DNA of 64,000 bases from Grifola frondosa (lineage: Eukaryota; Basidiomycota; Agaricomycetes; Polyporales; Grifolaceae), in contig LUGG01000047.1 in the NCBI GenBank assembly GCA_001683735.1, positions 1-64,000 on the forward strand, read 5' to 3'. Below, piece by piece: positions 46,321 to 56,500 of the stretch. A program made the translations under genes and the position numbers. The notes below the pieces were generated by a model. It saw only the letters and a program-made list of their open reading frames with translations, was not told the origin of the DNA and did no database searches. Numbering within the stretch: the stretch's first letter is position 1; each line of letters starts with the position of its first letter.

Positions 46321-47627
46321 ATCGCGTGGACAGTGCAGTAAATGTCTCAGCGAAGAGGGAGACTGCTTCTCTGAATGCCGTGGTGGTGTCGAGTGTGGCT
46401 GCCGAGGATGCGACGCTGGAGGCAAGGAAATGGCGTTAGAAAACGCTCCAGGAGCAACTCGAAACGGCAAAAGCCACGGTAAAGGGCGTCGCACGCCATC
46501 TTCCTTGCGACTCTGCTGGGCCTCCTCGGCTGGAATTTCCCTCTTGGACTCTATCCCTTCCATGGCCTCTCCAACCGGAAGTGTTTTTGCCACATCAACC
46601 TCGCGAGCTGTAGCGTCAGTTCATTCACGCTCCACAGTTTCTTGAGCTACACGAGCCTCAGCCGCCTGACGCTCCGCAACTACAACCGCCCATGGCCTTG
46701 TCCAGTCAGCAAATTGGTACTGAGGCTCCACCTCCCAGCCCGAATCTTCGTCTTCCGAACTTGACCTCCTCGCGCCTTTTCTGCGCTGCCTTTGCTCCTT
46801 TCGACGGCGCCTCCGATTCGCTTTTGCAGGGAGATTCGGATGATGTTCTTTCTCATCAAACGGATCAATGCTGAACCTACTGTCCAGCTCCTGCAACTTG
46901 ACTTCTGAGCCAGATTGGAGAGGAGGCATAGAGTTGACAATAATCCAGCACGGTATTCCCAAGAAAACTAAAAATTTTGCCGTGGCGCTATCTGCGAAGT
47001 CCAGCCAACAACCCCTACACGACTGGAGTTGGAGAGCACGGGGAATCAAACCATTATTGAATGATTGGCATAGAAATCCGTGCCAGGCAAATGAACGATA
47101 ATCAAGGATGTACTGCTGAATGAGCGCGACCCTCTTTCGGTGCTTCTCCAGCGTTGAATCACATATTTCGAAGTCACTCAATGCATCGCGAATTTCCGAA
47201 GTATCACGAATGATGCTAGACGACGCTGAAAGCTCCGCCAAGCGCGCAAGTTCTACGGACGAACGATACATCCCTAATAAAGACTCCAAAAATAACGGTG
47301 AGGGACGACCACGACGATTCTGATAGTTGTGGGTGCGAAATGAGACGGTATCCTCCATTGTGACGAATGCGGAATCGATGTCCGTACCATCTTGCTCGTA
47401 CACGAATGGACGATGAGGCCTGGCAGGATCATATCGCTGCGGATGTATAGTCCAGTCGTGCCAAGCCCACCTTCCGTCCGCATATTGAAAAGGAGATTGA
47501 GAAGATGGAGGGGGTGGCGTTGGGATGTAGGACGCGTTCGGAGATATCGCAAAGCGCTTGTCGTCCAATTGACAATACGACTTCACACCTAAATGACCAC
47601 GGAAATCCGCGAAGGCAACACATGATG

Positions 47628-47635
47628 GATCTTCC
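47628..47635. other. Target site duplication, left copy (GATCTTCC)
   Basis: GATCTTCC directly before the left end CACTTCAG of the palindrome. The same 8 bases follow the right end at 53095-53102. Confidence 0.9.
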
Positions 47636-47996
47636 CACTTCAGGGCACCGTTTATCCCTAGCTCTTAGCCTCGACAGTTTCCATTGAAAGTCAAGGCTAA
47701 TAGGCTCTCAGAGACTGGTCCTCCCATGGGATCTGGGTAAGGCCCATGGGCCCTAGTGGGAGGTCCCATTTTGTAGGAGGTCCTTTGATGGGAGGTACTG
47801 ACATATTTTATAGGTACAGGTTCCAAAGTTCTAGGTCTTCCCAATAACATATGGACCTCCCATGTTTTGGTCACTTGTCACGGGGTGTTAGGGGTCAATA
47901 TGGACATCCTGTAGCCAGAATAAATATGAATTTCTTTATCGATCAGTTACTATTTTATAACTAATTACTAATGCTTAGGACCTCCTAACAGCATTT

Positions 47997-48712
47997 GTGG
48001 GACATCCTGTGCTAATATTGGGACATCCTGTACCAATATTGGGCCATCCTGGACTAATGTTGGGACATCCTCTACCAATGTTGGGACATCCTGTATTGAT
48101 ATCAGGACCTCCTATATCAATATCAGGACATCCTATATCAATATTGGGACATCCTCTACCAATGTTGGGACCTCCTGGACTAATGTTGGGACATCCTGTA
48201 TTAACATCAGGACCTCCTGTATTACTTTTGGGATCTCCTGTATAATGATTGGGACCTCCTATAAATATCAGGACATCCTATATCAATGTTGGGATCTCCT
48301 GTATTAATATCAGGACCTCCTGCATTAATATTGGGACATCCTGTAGCAATGTTGGGACCTCCTGTACTAATGTTGGGACATCCTGTATTAATATCAGGAC
48401 ATCCTATATCAATATTGGGACATCCTCTACCAATGTTGGAACATCCTGTATTAGTATCAGGACCTCCTGTATTACTTTTGGGATCTCCTGTATAATGATT
48501 GGGACCTTCTATAAATATCAGGACATCCTATATCAATATCAGGACCTCCTGCATTAATATTGGGACCTCCTGATTTACTATTAGGACCTCCTATATTAAT
48601 ATTGGAACACTCTATATTACTATTGGGACCTCCTATAAATATCAGGACCTCCTGTATTAATATTGGGACCTCCTGCATTTAATATCAGGACCTCCGGTAT
48701 TAATATTGGGTC
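47997..48712. repeat. 21-bp satellite array, about 34 units (left arm)
   Basis: Units vary around GGGACATCCTGTATTAATATT, 21 bp, with common forms GGACCTCCTGTA.. and GGACATCCTATATCAATATCA. The period holds with few exceptions for about 715 bp. Mirrored at about 52019-52734. As 21 bp equals two helical turns, every unit presents the same face. Confidence 0.9.
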
Positions 48713-48799
48713 ATTTCACATTTATTAATGGGAAATTTTCAGTACTCAGGTGATCTTGATAGCATTTATCGGAAAGTACATTTCTATTAACAGAACCTT

Positions 48800-49060
48800 T
48801 GGATGATTGTAATACAATTATGGCACTATTATAATATAATAATAGGACATTATAATATAATATTAAATCACTATAGTATAATATGGGGTCATTGTATTAT
48901 AATATTGGGATATTGTAAAATAATACAGAATCATTGTAATACAATACTAGCACATTGTAATATAATATTGGAGCATTGTAATACAATATAACATCATTGT
49001 AATAATATTAAGGCTTTGTAATATAATTTGAAATGGTTGTAATATAAATATAATATAATA
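48800..49060. repeat. AT-rich 21-bp satellite array (left arm)
   Basis: About 11-12 units around GGGTCATTGTAATATAATATT, also 21 bp, with a sequence different from the first array but a similar start (GGxCAT). Mirrored at about 51671-51931. Confidence 0.85.
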
Positions 49061-50011
49061 TAAATTTGTCATATGTCATGAAAACATATCACTTTTGATA
49101 TATTTTGGCTGTAGCCACTATGTGTTTTTTTCTTCATTTCTCCCTCAACTCTCAGGCTTTCCTGTACAGCTACTATAATGTTTGCTAGTATACTAGCAGC
49201 CAGCATTACAATGTGAACCCAACACACCAGGTCCTGCTATTGCTATAACTTAGGACTAATAATTTTTTTAAATATTCAAATATCTCCATATATAGTATTG
49301 ATGCTGATATGATATTTGCACACCCATATTCGTATGTTGCGGGGCTTTCAGCAGATATAGCATTTGTCATATGTTGCGAAAACATACCGCATTTGATATG
49401 TTTTGGTTTCAGCCACCATATGTTTTTCTCTTTATTTCTCCCTCAATTCTGCACAGTTTTTCTTCATCCTGGGTTCGTCTGAAAGCGCTCATTGAGGAGA
49501 ATCAGAATATGTGCATATTTTGGTGTGATATTAAAATAAAAACATACCATTTTGGGCAGCCACTCCAGAGTGTTCTGCTGAATTGCTCCCTCAAATCTTC
49601 ACCAAATCTCTTGGTTCCTTTATCCCCTTTGTCGCCTAAATGTCCAATTTAATGTTCTGAATTTAGTTTGGCAGATTATAGGGCAGAAAACATACCAATT
49701 CTGGCAGCTGTAGGCTCAGCCACATCAGAATTCCTTCCCCTCCTCCTTCCTCAATTCTTCATGGAATCTTTCAGTTTAATTTTCCCTTTGGTCCTATTTA
49801 TGTGTTCTTTGATTCTATGCATAATACAGGACCCCAAACAATAATGGAATTTCGTCTCCCCCTGCTTTGCTGGCAGGTATCCCTCCCAATTTGGGAAATG
49901 AATAGTGGACAGATTCTGGAATGCAGGGCAAGGTCGGAAAGGCAGCAGTTATGTCGATAAAATGATGTTTTCCCTGAAATAATCCGTCTAGTATCCATCT
50001 CACAACACACA

Positions 50012-50719
50012 AACCAAGCTTGGGTGGCAGTTGCCACACTGATCACCCAATATCTTCCCATCCAGTTGCTTGTTTTTTATATTCTTTTGTGCACATATTC
50101 TGTATTATATGTTCCTCATAGAATAGTCCTTTCTTATGTCATTACTCCCAAAATTCACAGTGCTGCACCCCAAATACTTACATATGATCCCCCCTGCTAC
50201 TGAACTTTGTGGCAGCTTTAAAACCATAATAATAAGGGGAAATATAGTATACATCTGTATCTACAATACACAGTAAATATCAAGAGAATCCATGAGGAAG
50301 TGGGGAGATATGGGGAGGATACCTAATTGTGGCTGAATTCTTAATACTGCTGCACTACTGCTGTACCAAGCTCAAGTCACCTGTGCTTGAATCAGGGGCA
50401 AATACACTGATCCCTTAATTACTCCCTCATTTCCTCATCATCTTGCATAATGTTAGGCTTGTTTTAAAGCTATATTAGACCCCTATTGGGTCATTGAATC
50501 TGATCTTGGAATAAATTCCATATAGTAGTACATTTGTGTGATCTATTGAGGAAGCTGATAAGGATTCCACCAACTGAGTTCCACTCTGATAAGCATGATT
50601 TTTGGCTAATGTATGAATCCCAATATATATAATACACTGCAGAAGTCCGCTTGAAATTTGGGACAAATTCCATCTCGGAGGCCAGGAGGAATTGTTTCAG
50701 CCACCCCTGAATATTGTTA
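50012..50719. other. Central spacer of the palindrome
   Basis: 708 bp present once only. AT-rich with short frames (60-63 codons, 50475-50673 minus) that resemble nothing known. No transposase motif, tRNA or promoter recognised. It would form the loop if the arms pair. Confidence 0.8.
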
Positions 50720-53094
50720 TGTGTGTTGTGAGATGGATACTAGACGGATTATTTCAGGGAAAACATCATTTTATCGACATAACTGCTGCCTTTCCGACCT
50801 TGCCCTGCATTCCAGAATCTGTCCACTATTCATTTCCCAAATTGGGAGGGATACCTGCCAGCAAAGCAGGGGGAGACGAAATTCCATTATTGTTTGGGGT
50901 CCTGTATTATGCATAGAATCAAAGAACACATAAATAGGACCAAAGGGAAAATTAAACTGAAAGATTCCATGAAGAATTGAGGAAGGAGGAGGGGAAGGAA
51001 TTCTGATGTGGCTGAGCCTACAGCTGCCAGAATTGGTATGTTTTCTGCCCTATAATCTGCCAAACTAAATTCAGAACATTAAATTGGACATTTAGGCGAC
51101 AAAGGGGATAAAGGAACCAAGAGATTTGGTGAAGATTTGAGGGAGCAATTCAGCAGAACACTCTGGAGTGGCTGCCCAAAATGGTATGTTTTTATTTTAA
51201 TATCACACCAAAATATGCACATATTCTGATTCTCCTCAATGAGCGCTTTCAGACGAACCCAGGATGAAGAAAAACTGTGCAGAATTGAGGGAGAAATAAA
51301 GAGAAAAACATATGGTGGCTGAAACCAAAACATATCAAATGCGGTATGTTTTCGCAACATATGACAAATGCTATATCTGCTGAAAGCCCCGCAACATACG
51401 AATATGGGTGTGCAAATATCATATCAGCATCAATACTATATATGGAGATATTTGAATATTTAAAAAAATTATTAGTCCTAAGTTATAGCAATAGCAGGAC
51501 CTGGTGTGTTGGGTTCACATTGTAATGCTGGCTGCTAGTATACTAGCAAACATTATAGTAGCTGTACAGGAAAGCCTGAGAGTTGAGGGAGAAATGAAGA
51601 AAAAAACACATAGTGGCTACAGCCAAAATATATCAAAAGTGATATGTTTTCATGACATATGACAAATTTATATTATATTATATTTATATTACAACCATTT
51701 CAAATTATATTACAAAGCCTTAATATTATTACAATGATGTTATATTGTATTACAATGCTCCAATATTATATTACAATGTGCTAGTATTGTATTACAATGA
51801 TTCTGTATTATTTTACAATATCCCAATATTATAATACAATGACCCCATATTATACTATAGTGATTTAATATTATATTATAATGTCCTATTATTATATTAT
51901 AATAGTGCCATAATTGTATTACAATCATCCAAAGGTTCTGTTAATAGAAATGTACTTTCCGATAAATGCTATCAAGATCACCTGAGTACTGAAAATTTCC
52001 CATTAATAAATGTGAAATGACCCAATATTAATACCGGAGGTCCTGATATTAAATGCAGGAGGTCCCAATATTAATACAGGAGGTCCTGATATTTATAGGA
52101 GGTCCCAATAGTAATATAGAGTGTTCCAATATTAATATAGGAGGTCCTAATAGTAAATCAGGAGGTCCCAATATTAATGCAGGAGGTCCTGATATTGATA
52201 TAGGATGTCCTGATATTTATAGAAGGTCCCAATCATTATACAGGAGATCCCAAAAGTAATACAGGAGGTCCTGATACTAATACAGGATGTTCCAACATTG
52301 GTAGAGGATGTCCCAATATTGATATAGGATGTCCTGATATTAATACAGGATGTCCCAACATTAGTACAGGAGGTCCCAACATTGCTACAGGATGTCCCAA
52401 TATTAATGCAGGAGGTCCTGATATTAATACAGGAGATCCCAACATTGATATAGGATGTCCTGATATTTATAGGAGGTCCCAATCATTATACAGGAGATCC
52501 CAAAAGTAATACAGGAGGTCCTGATGTTAATACAGGATGTCCCAACATTAGTCCAGGAGGTCCCAACATTGGTAGAGGATGTCCCAATATTGATATAGGA
52601 TGTCCTGATATTGATATAGGAGGTCCTGATATCAATACAGGATGTCCCAACATTGGTAGAGGATGTCCCAACATTAGTCCAGGATGGCCCAATATTGGTA
52701 CAGGATGTCCCAATATTAGCACAGGATGTCCCACAAATGCTGTTAGGAGGTCCTAAGCATTAGTAATTAGTTATAAAATAGTAACTGATCGATAAAGAAA
52801 TTCATATTTATTCTGGCTACAGGATGTCCATATTGACCCCTAACACCCCGTGACAAGTGACCAAAACATGGGAGGTCCATATGTTATTGGAAGACCTAGA
52901 ACTTTGGAACCTGTACCTATAAAATATGTCAGTACCTCCCATCAAAGGACCTCCTACAAAATGGGACCTCCCACTAGGGCCCATGGGCCTTACCCAGATC
53001 CCATGGGAGGACCAGTCTCTGAGAGCCTATTAGCCTTGACTTTCAATGGAAACTGTCGAGGCTAAGAGCTAGGGATAAACGGTGCCCTGAAGTG
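50720..53094 (-). repeat. Right arm of the palindrome
   Basis: Reverse complement of 47636-50011, one base shorter. All frames found in the left arm recur here mirrored, for example 48249-48557 plus with 52174-52482 minus and 49371-49652 plus with 51079-51360 minus. Confidence 0.92.
52019..52734. repeat. 21-bp satellite array, mirrored copy (right arm)
   Basis: Inverse of the array at 47997-48712, unit for unit as far as compared. Confidence 0.9.
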
Positions 53095-53158
53095 GATCTT
53101 CCTCGGGAAGAACGGGAAGACGGGCTTGTGGAGCAAAAGTAATATTTGTCGACATCAT
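53095..53158 (-). pseudogene. 5' end of the split orphan gene, cut off by the palindrome
   Basis: On the minus strand MMSTNITFAPQARLPVLP begins at 53158 after an in-frame TGA and runs into the target duplication, where the sequence passes into the element. The remainder of the frame continues at 47627 on the other side. The first 8 bases (53095-53102) are the right target copy. Confidence 0.75.
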
Positions 53159-53445
53159 TCAAGTTACCTGGTGGATCATTCAACACCCTGAAATAGACAA
53201 GGAAAGAAATTCCACGAACTAGATTGTAAGTACAGAAGCAAAGGCAATGGACTATTGCCACAGCAAAGTAGTGAGCAGCCGAGATGTCTGTGTACCAGTG
53301 TTAGGCGGAAGGTTCTGTACATCAACGCGAAAGTAAACGTACACAATCAGGCCTTGAAATTGGAGCCTGAAGAAAGGTTCACGTACCGTTCCTGGTCACA
53401 ATGGGACCTCAAAGGCAAAGTACAGAAAATCAAAGCGTCCTAGGT

Positions 53446-53725
53446 GACACGGCGGCGGGGACGTGGGAGACAGAGGACGCGGTGGTCAGAATAGGGATGC
53501 GGCGGTGAGCACGACACGATGCCCGGATACTGAAGCAGGATCTCGAGGAGAGAGCAGCTAGGCTGCAGGGTTCACTGTCGCCGACGACGGCAACAGAGAG
53601 GACAACACCACCACCGCTGAGAGCGATAGTGATGTGTCACGCGCAATACACCGCTGGGAGCGATATAGAGCGCGGCCACGGGTCCAGGAGGAGAGGAACG
53701 CGTCGGTCGTCGAGTCGGGGGAGGA
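53446..53725 (-). repeat. Dispersed leader repeat, copy C (inverted)
   Basis: About 280 bp that match 54119-54408 in reverse complement, including CCCAGCGGTGTATTGCGCG and CCGCATCCCTATTCTGACC, with about 390 bp between. Ends at GACACGGCGGCGG on the outside. A 232-codon minus frame (53572-54270) runs through both arms and the loop; it reads the repeat twice and is not called a gene. 53160-53445 shows nothing recognised. Confidence 0.85.
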
Positions 53726-54016
53726 TGGCGGGAACGGAACAAAGGATGTTTTAGCGCCCAAACCGTGCGATGTGATGTGATGCCACGGCGGGCAGTCACG
53801 AGCCGAGGCCCGATCTTGAGGCCTCGAAATCTAATACGCCACTTGTTTGCTCTCCGATTGAAGATCCGATAGGCCGAACGACCGGGCCTGCGATAAGCGC
53901 TTGTATGAGCGCTGTGTAATGTTATTTGTGTGTTTGCTTGTTCCAGTACTTTGTTCTGGGACGTCTTCCTTTCCAAATTCAACGACTCGTCTATTTGTCG
54001 CGCCCCCGATAAGCGC

Positions 54017-54302
54017 TTGTTTCTATGTGGCATTGTTTGTTTGTTCCAATCTGTTCTGGGACATGGGCTTCCTTTCCAAATCCAACGACTCCATTTCCCT
54101 TCGAAGTCCCAAGTCTTATCCTCCCCCGACTCGACGACCGACGCGTTCCTCTGCGTTCCTCTCCTCCTGGACCCGTGGCCGCGCTCTATATCGCTCCCAG
54201 CGGTGTATTGCGCGTGACACATCACTATCGCTCTCAGCGGTGGTGGTGTTGTCCTCTCTGTTGCCGTCATCGGCGACAGTGAACCCTGCAGCCTAGCTGC
54301 TC
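54017..54302 (+). repeat. Dispersed leader repeat, copy A, before the Ulp1 gene
   Basis: Matches 60330-60642 in the same orientation, ending in both at GCCTAGCTGCTC. It ends 150 bases before the start codon of the Ulp1 gene. Just upstream, 53890-53995 is a diverged extra copy of its first 100 bp (AAGCGCTTGT..TTCCTTTCCAAATTCAACGAC). Its 3' side shares a further 106 bp with copy C. Confidence 0.88.
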
Positions 54303-54451
54303 TCTCCTCGAGATCCTGCTTCAGTATCTGGGCATCGTGTCGTGCTCACCGCCGCATCCCTATTCTGACCACCGCGTCGTCGTTCTTACACGTCCCCGCC
54401 GCCGTGTCCTCACTCCCATTGTGCTTAGCGATTCTTACGCTCTTCTCCATC

Positions 54452-56485
54452 ATGGATCAGGATGAAGACCTGGATACATTGATGGCATGCACTTTGGAAG
54501 AAGACGTTGCGGATAGCATTGCTAAAATTATGGTAACTCTCGATATATTGCGTTGCAGAACTTTTAATCTTCCTCGTATCAGTGTTTCAGCTCTCCTTTT
54601 CCTCGTCCTGCGTCGAGTACGACTTCTCATGTCGATTCGCCTACTATTAAGTCATCTATTGCTGGGTACGTGTTAGATATGTACATTCAGTTAGTAATTA
54701 CTATAGTTTGTTATGTGTGCAGGTCGTCTCGATCATCGCATCCTCGGAGTTTACGCGAAACTCCTCGCAAGCCGCCCATTGCTAAACTCCCTACCACGAG
54801 AGTCTCTCGTTTCCCGCCGTCTAATTGTCAACCTATGGCAAAACCTACCCAGGATGCTCGCCAACCTTCACGTAAAAGCGCTGGAGCAATTATATCCAAG
54901 CCCTCAAGCATTCGCCGTCTTGGTTCTACGCGGGTTCGGAGTTCGTGTGACACACCAATGGCTCCTATTCCTGGCCCACTGCGATCAGGAGTGGAAAACA
55001 CAAAAGGATGGATGGCGTGTAGCGAGAAGTCACCGGGAAGTGGGCTGGGAGACTTGAACACTAGCAAGGTCTCCATCATTTCTCCTAGCAGCCCTTCTAC
55101 TCCCTGTCCTCCGACAACTGTGCCTGCAACCGTTTCCCAGCCAGTTGAGGCTGCCACCCCGCTAATATGCTGGACACCATGCCGCCTACAGAGTCAGCGG
55201 AAGTGGAGAACGTGCCACATTCGTTGAGCATTCGCGCTGGCGGTGCCGGCGCTGTGCCAGACCCTGAAATGTAAGATATCCCATCATCAAATTTGTTTTC
55301 CCATCCGAATCTTAGGCGCATACGACTAGCAAATTTTATTATCCATTCAGTGGCATAGGTGCAGTAAAGATTAGCACAAGGGAGTGGCAATTACTCGAAG
55401 CGAATCGAATGGTGAATGACAGTGTGATCGAGTTTGGTTTGAGGTAAGTAATTCTATTTCTTGATTGCAGAATTTGTTTGAATTCGGAGTTAGGTTGTGG
55501 CTGGACGAAGTGAGGGCGGACGATCCGCATCTCGCGGATGCTACTATCATCCTGTCACCTTTCTTTTTTACCCAACTATCGTAAGTCTTGCTTCATCTAT
55601 TACACCGATTTCTATCATTCTGTTGAAGGGAACAAGGATACGCCGCAGCAAGAAGATATATCAACCCGGTTGATGTCTTCACGAAGGCCTTTATCATTGT
55701 GCCGATTCACGACAAGTCGGTACCATCTTATTTTCTGCATGATGACAGCCACTAATGTCTATATAGGAAGAGAAGCCATTGGTTTCTTGCGATTGTCACG
55801 TATCCAGGGAGCATTTTTGGTGCGCCGCCAAACTCTTACACGACGCTATTTAGCGTTAAGGGCGCACAACGTATCGGATGGGCAGTCCCGCCGGAAACGG
55901 TGCAGGTCGCTCAGCCCTCAAATTTGCCATGTGTTCCCGGGTGAGTTTGAATCTCGCAAAATACGAATGTGCTGACTTCAATCAGTGCCACAATCTTAAT
56001 TTTTGATTCGCTTCATTACTCCGACGCCATGCGGCAGAAGATGATCGATCCAGCTACATTGCTGTCGTCTTTTTTATGTTAGAAGCTCGGGAAAGGAGGC
56101 CGAAGGCATCTTTATGCTACCCAGCGAGGTGCACGTTAAGGTAAGATATGCTATACAAGTCGTTGCGTCGACGCTCATAGAATCACAGGTGCCTCAACAA
56201 CCTGCACGTTCGCTCGACTGTGGACTATACTTACTCCATTACGTCCGTGTTTTCATGGCCCGGCCCTTATATTTTCTCGCTGATGTCTTTGTGAGTCTGA
56301 TAGTCGAGCAGCGTATTTTCTCATTCAATTTACTTTAACAGCTACCAAACAAATTGATACCAGCTAACGAGCTTGATAGCATCTGGGCAGTAGATATGAT
56401 CAACGACATGCGCTCTACTCTAAGAACCAAAATATCTACTTTGAATGAGGAATGGCGGTTGCAGTTTGCTTCTAGTAACTCCTAG
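54452..56485 (+). CDS. Ulp1-like cysteine protease (C48 family), transposon-type
   Basis: Ulp1-fold peptidases cleave SUMO-like proteins; related domains occur as cargo or fused parts in several eukaryotic DNA transposons. Seen: acidic start MDQDEDLDTLMACTLEEDV, a basic Ser/Pro-rich linker, then the protease: ISTREWQLLEANRMVNDSVI with EFGLRLWLDEV, SPFFFTQL, VDVFTKAFIIVPIHDK, then across an intron RSHWFLAIVTYP with the catalytic His, LIFDSLHYSD with the catalytic Asp, and RSLDCGLYLLHYV with the catalytic Cys. It ends RLQFASSNS. Five or more short introns. Odd: near 55155 the linker changes frame (one base seemingly lost in a C-run before NMLDTMPPTES). Catalytic triad intact. Convergent with the minus gene that ends at 56501. 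Confidence 0.8.
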
Positions 56486-56500
56486 AACATGTTGCTTCCT

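Larger units (their letters stand above)
45745..47635 (-). pseudogene. Orphan gene with Arg/Ser repeat tail, split by a palindromic element (main part)
   Basis: Function unknown; the N-terminal part is of a type I recall as recurrent in Agaricomycetes near transposons. Seen: from the insertion point inward FADFRGHLGVKSYCQLDDKR, QYADGRWAWHDWTIHPQRYD, SLLGMYRSSVELARLAELS, FAWHGFLCQSFNNGL and IPCWIIVNSMPPL, a basic stretch RRRRKEQRQRRK, then VAQETVERE and TGA at 46623-46621. The same frame goes on beyond the TGA (VDVAKTLPVGEAMEGIESKR) into a long Arg/Ser-rich tail to 45745 made of 46-residue repeats (PLRRRSRSPSSRGRSFS...). The first 18 or so codons lie at 53095-53158 beyond the element. With one target copy removed the two parts join in frame (1071 nt to the TGA). 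Confidence 0.8.
47636..50011 (+). repeat. Left arm of the palindrome
   Basis: From outside in: 23-bp-plus end (CACTTCAGGGCACCGTTTATCCC), a 350-bp unique part rich in GGGAGGTCC-type words, the 21-bp array at 47997-48712, a second AT-rich 21-bp array at 48800-49060, then three or four degenerate copies of an 80-90-bp word around AAAACATA..GCAGCCAC..CTCCCTCAATTCT (near 49080, 49370, 49530, 49685). The inner boundary is sharp at 50011. Open frames here read repeats and are not called genes. Confidence 0.9.
47636..53094. mobile_element. Giant palindromic (foldback-type) transposable element, 5.46 kb
   Basis: Two inverted arms of about 2.37 kb (47636-50011 and 50720-53094) flank a 708-bp centre. 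Coordinates of matching points add up to 100731 over most of the arm and to 100730 at the outer end, so only one indel (CCC versus CC near 47842/52891) separates the arms where I compared them. Ends are CACTTCAGGGCACC...GGTGCCCTGAAGTG. An 8-bp duplication GATCTTCC borders both ends, and the insertion interrupts an open reading frame. The arms carry 21-bp satellite arrays; neither arms nor centre encode a transposase I can recognise. Known families with 8-bp duplications include hAT, P, KDZ/Zisupton and some Mutator-like elements; foldback elements have such long satellite-bearing termini. Class is therefore undecided. It must depend on an enzyme supplied elsewhere. Confidence 0.9.

Noticed and set aside
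45884..46645. 253-codon plus frame coding a charged Arg/Glu repeat
   Set aside because: Shadow of the same 138-bp repeat; no start context or family, and the minus frame joins a conserved gene body.
47641..47660. hAT element with ends at CAGGG
   Set aside because: Moving the end inward to CAGGGC gives flanks TCCCACTT and AAGTGGAT, which do not match; the duplication only fits ends at CACTTCAG.
48249..48557. Open frames of 82 and 102 codons in the left arm (and their mirror images) reading repeated INIRTS or GHPVLILG-like peptides
   Set aside because: They are translations of the 21-bp satellite; a 21-bp unit without stops is open in several frames by construction.
49798..50061. Minus frame of 74-87 codons at the inner end of the palindrome arm, mirrored at 50658-50933
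   Set aside because: Looks slightly protein-like but has no transposase motif I can name, and two overlapping frames are open at once. Not enough to call a gene.
47636..53094. Palindrome as an assembly artefact (mis-joined reads)
   Set aside because: The exact 8-bp duplication, the sharp ends and the in-frame empty site argue for a true insertion. The risk is still named in the finding.
53572..54270. 232-codon minus frame across the inverted leader repeats
   Set aside because: It reads copies C and A of the repeat and the loop between; its two ends encode the same peptides and no family is seen.
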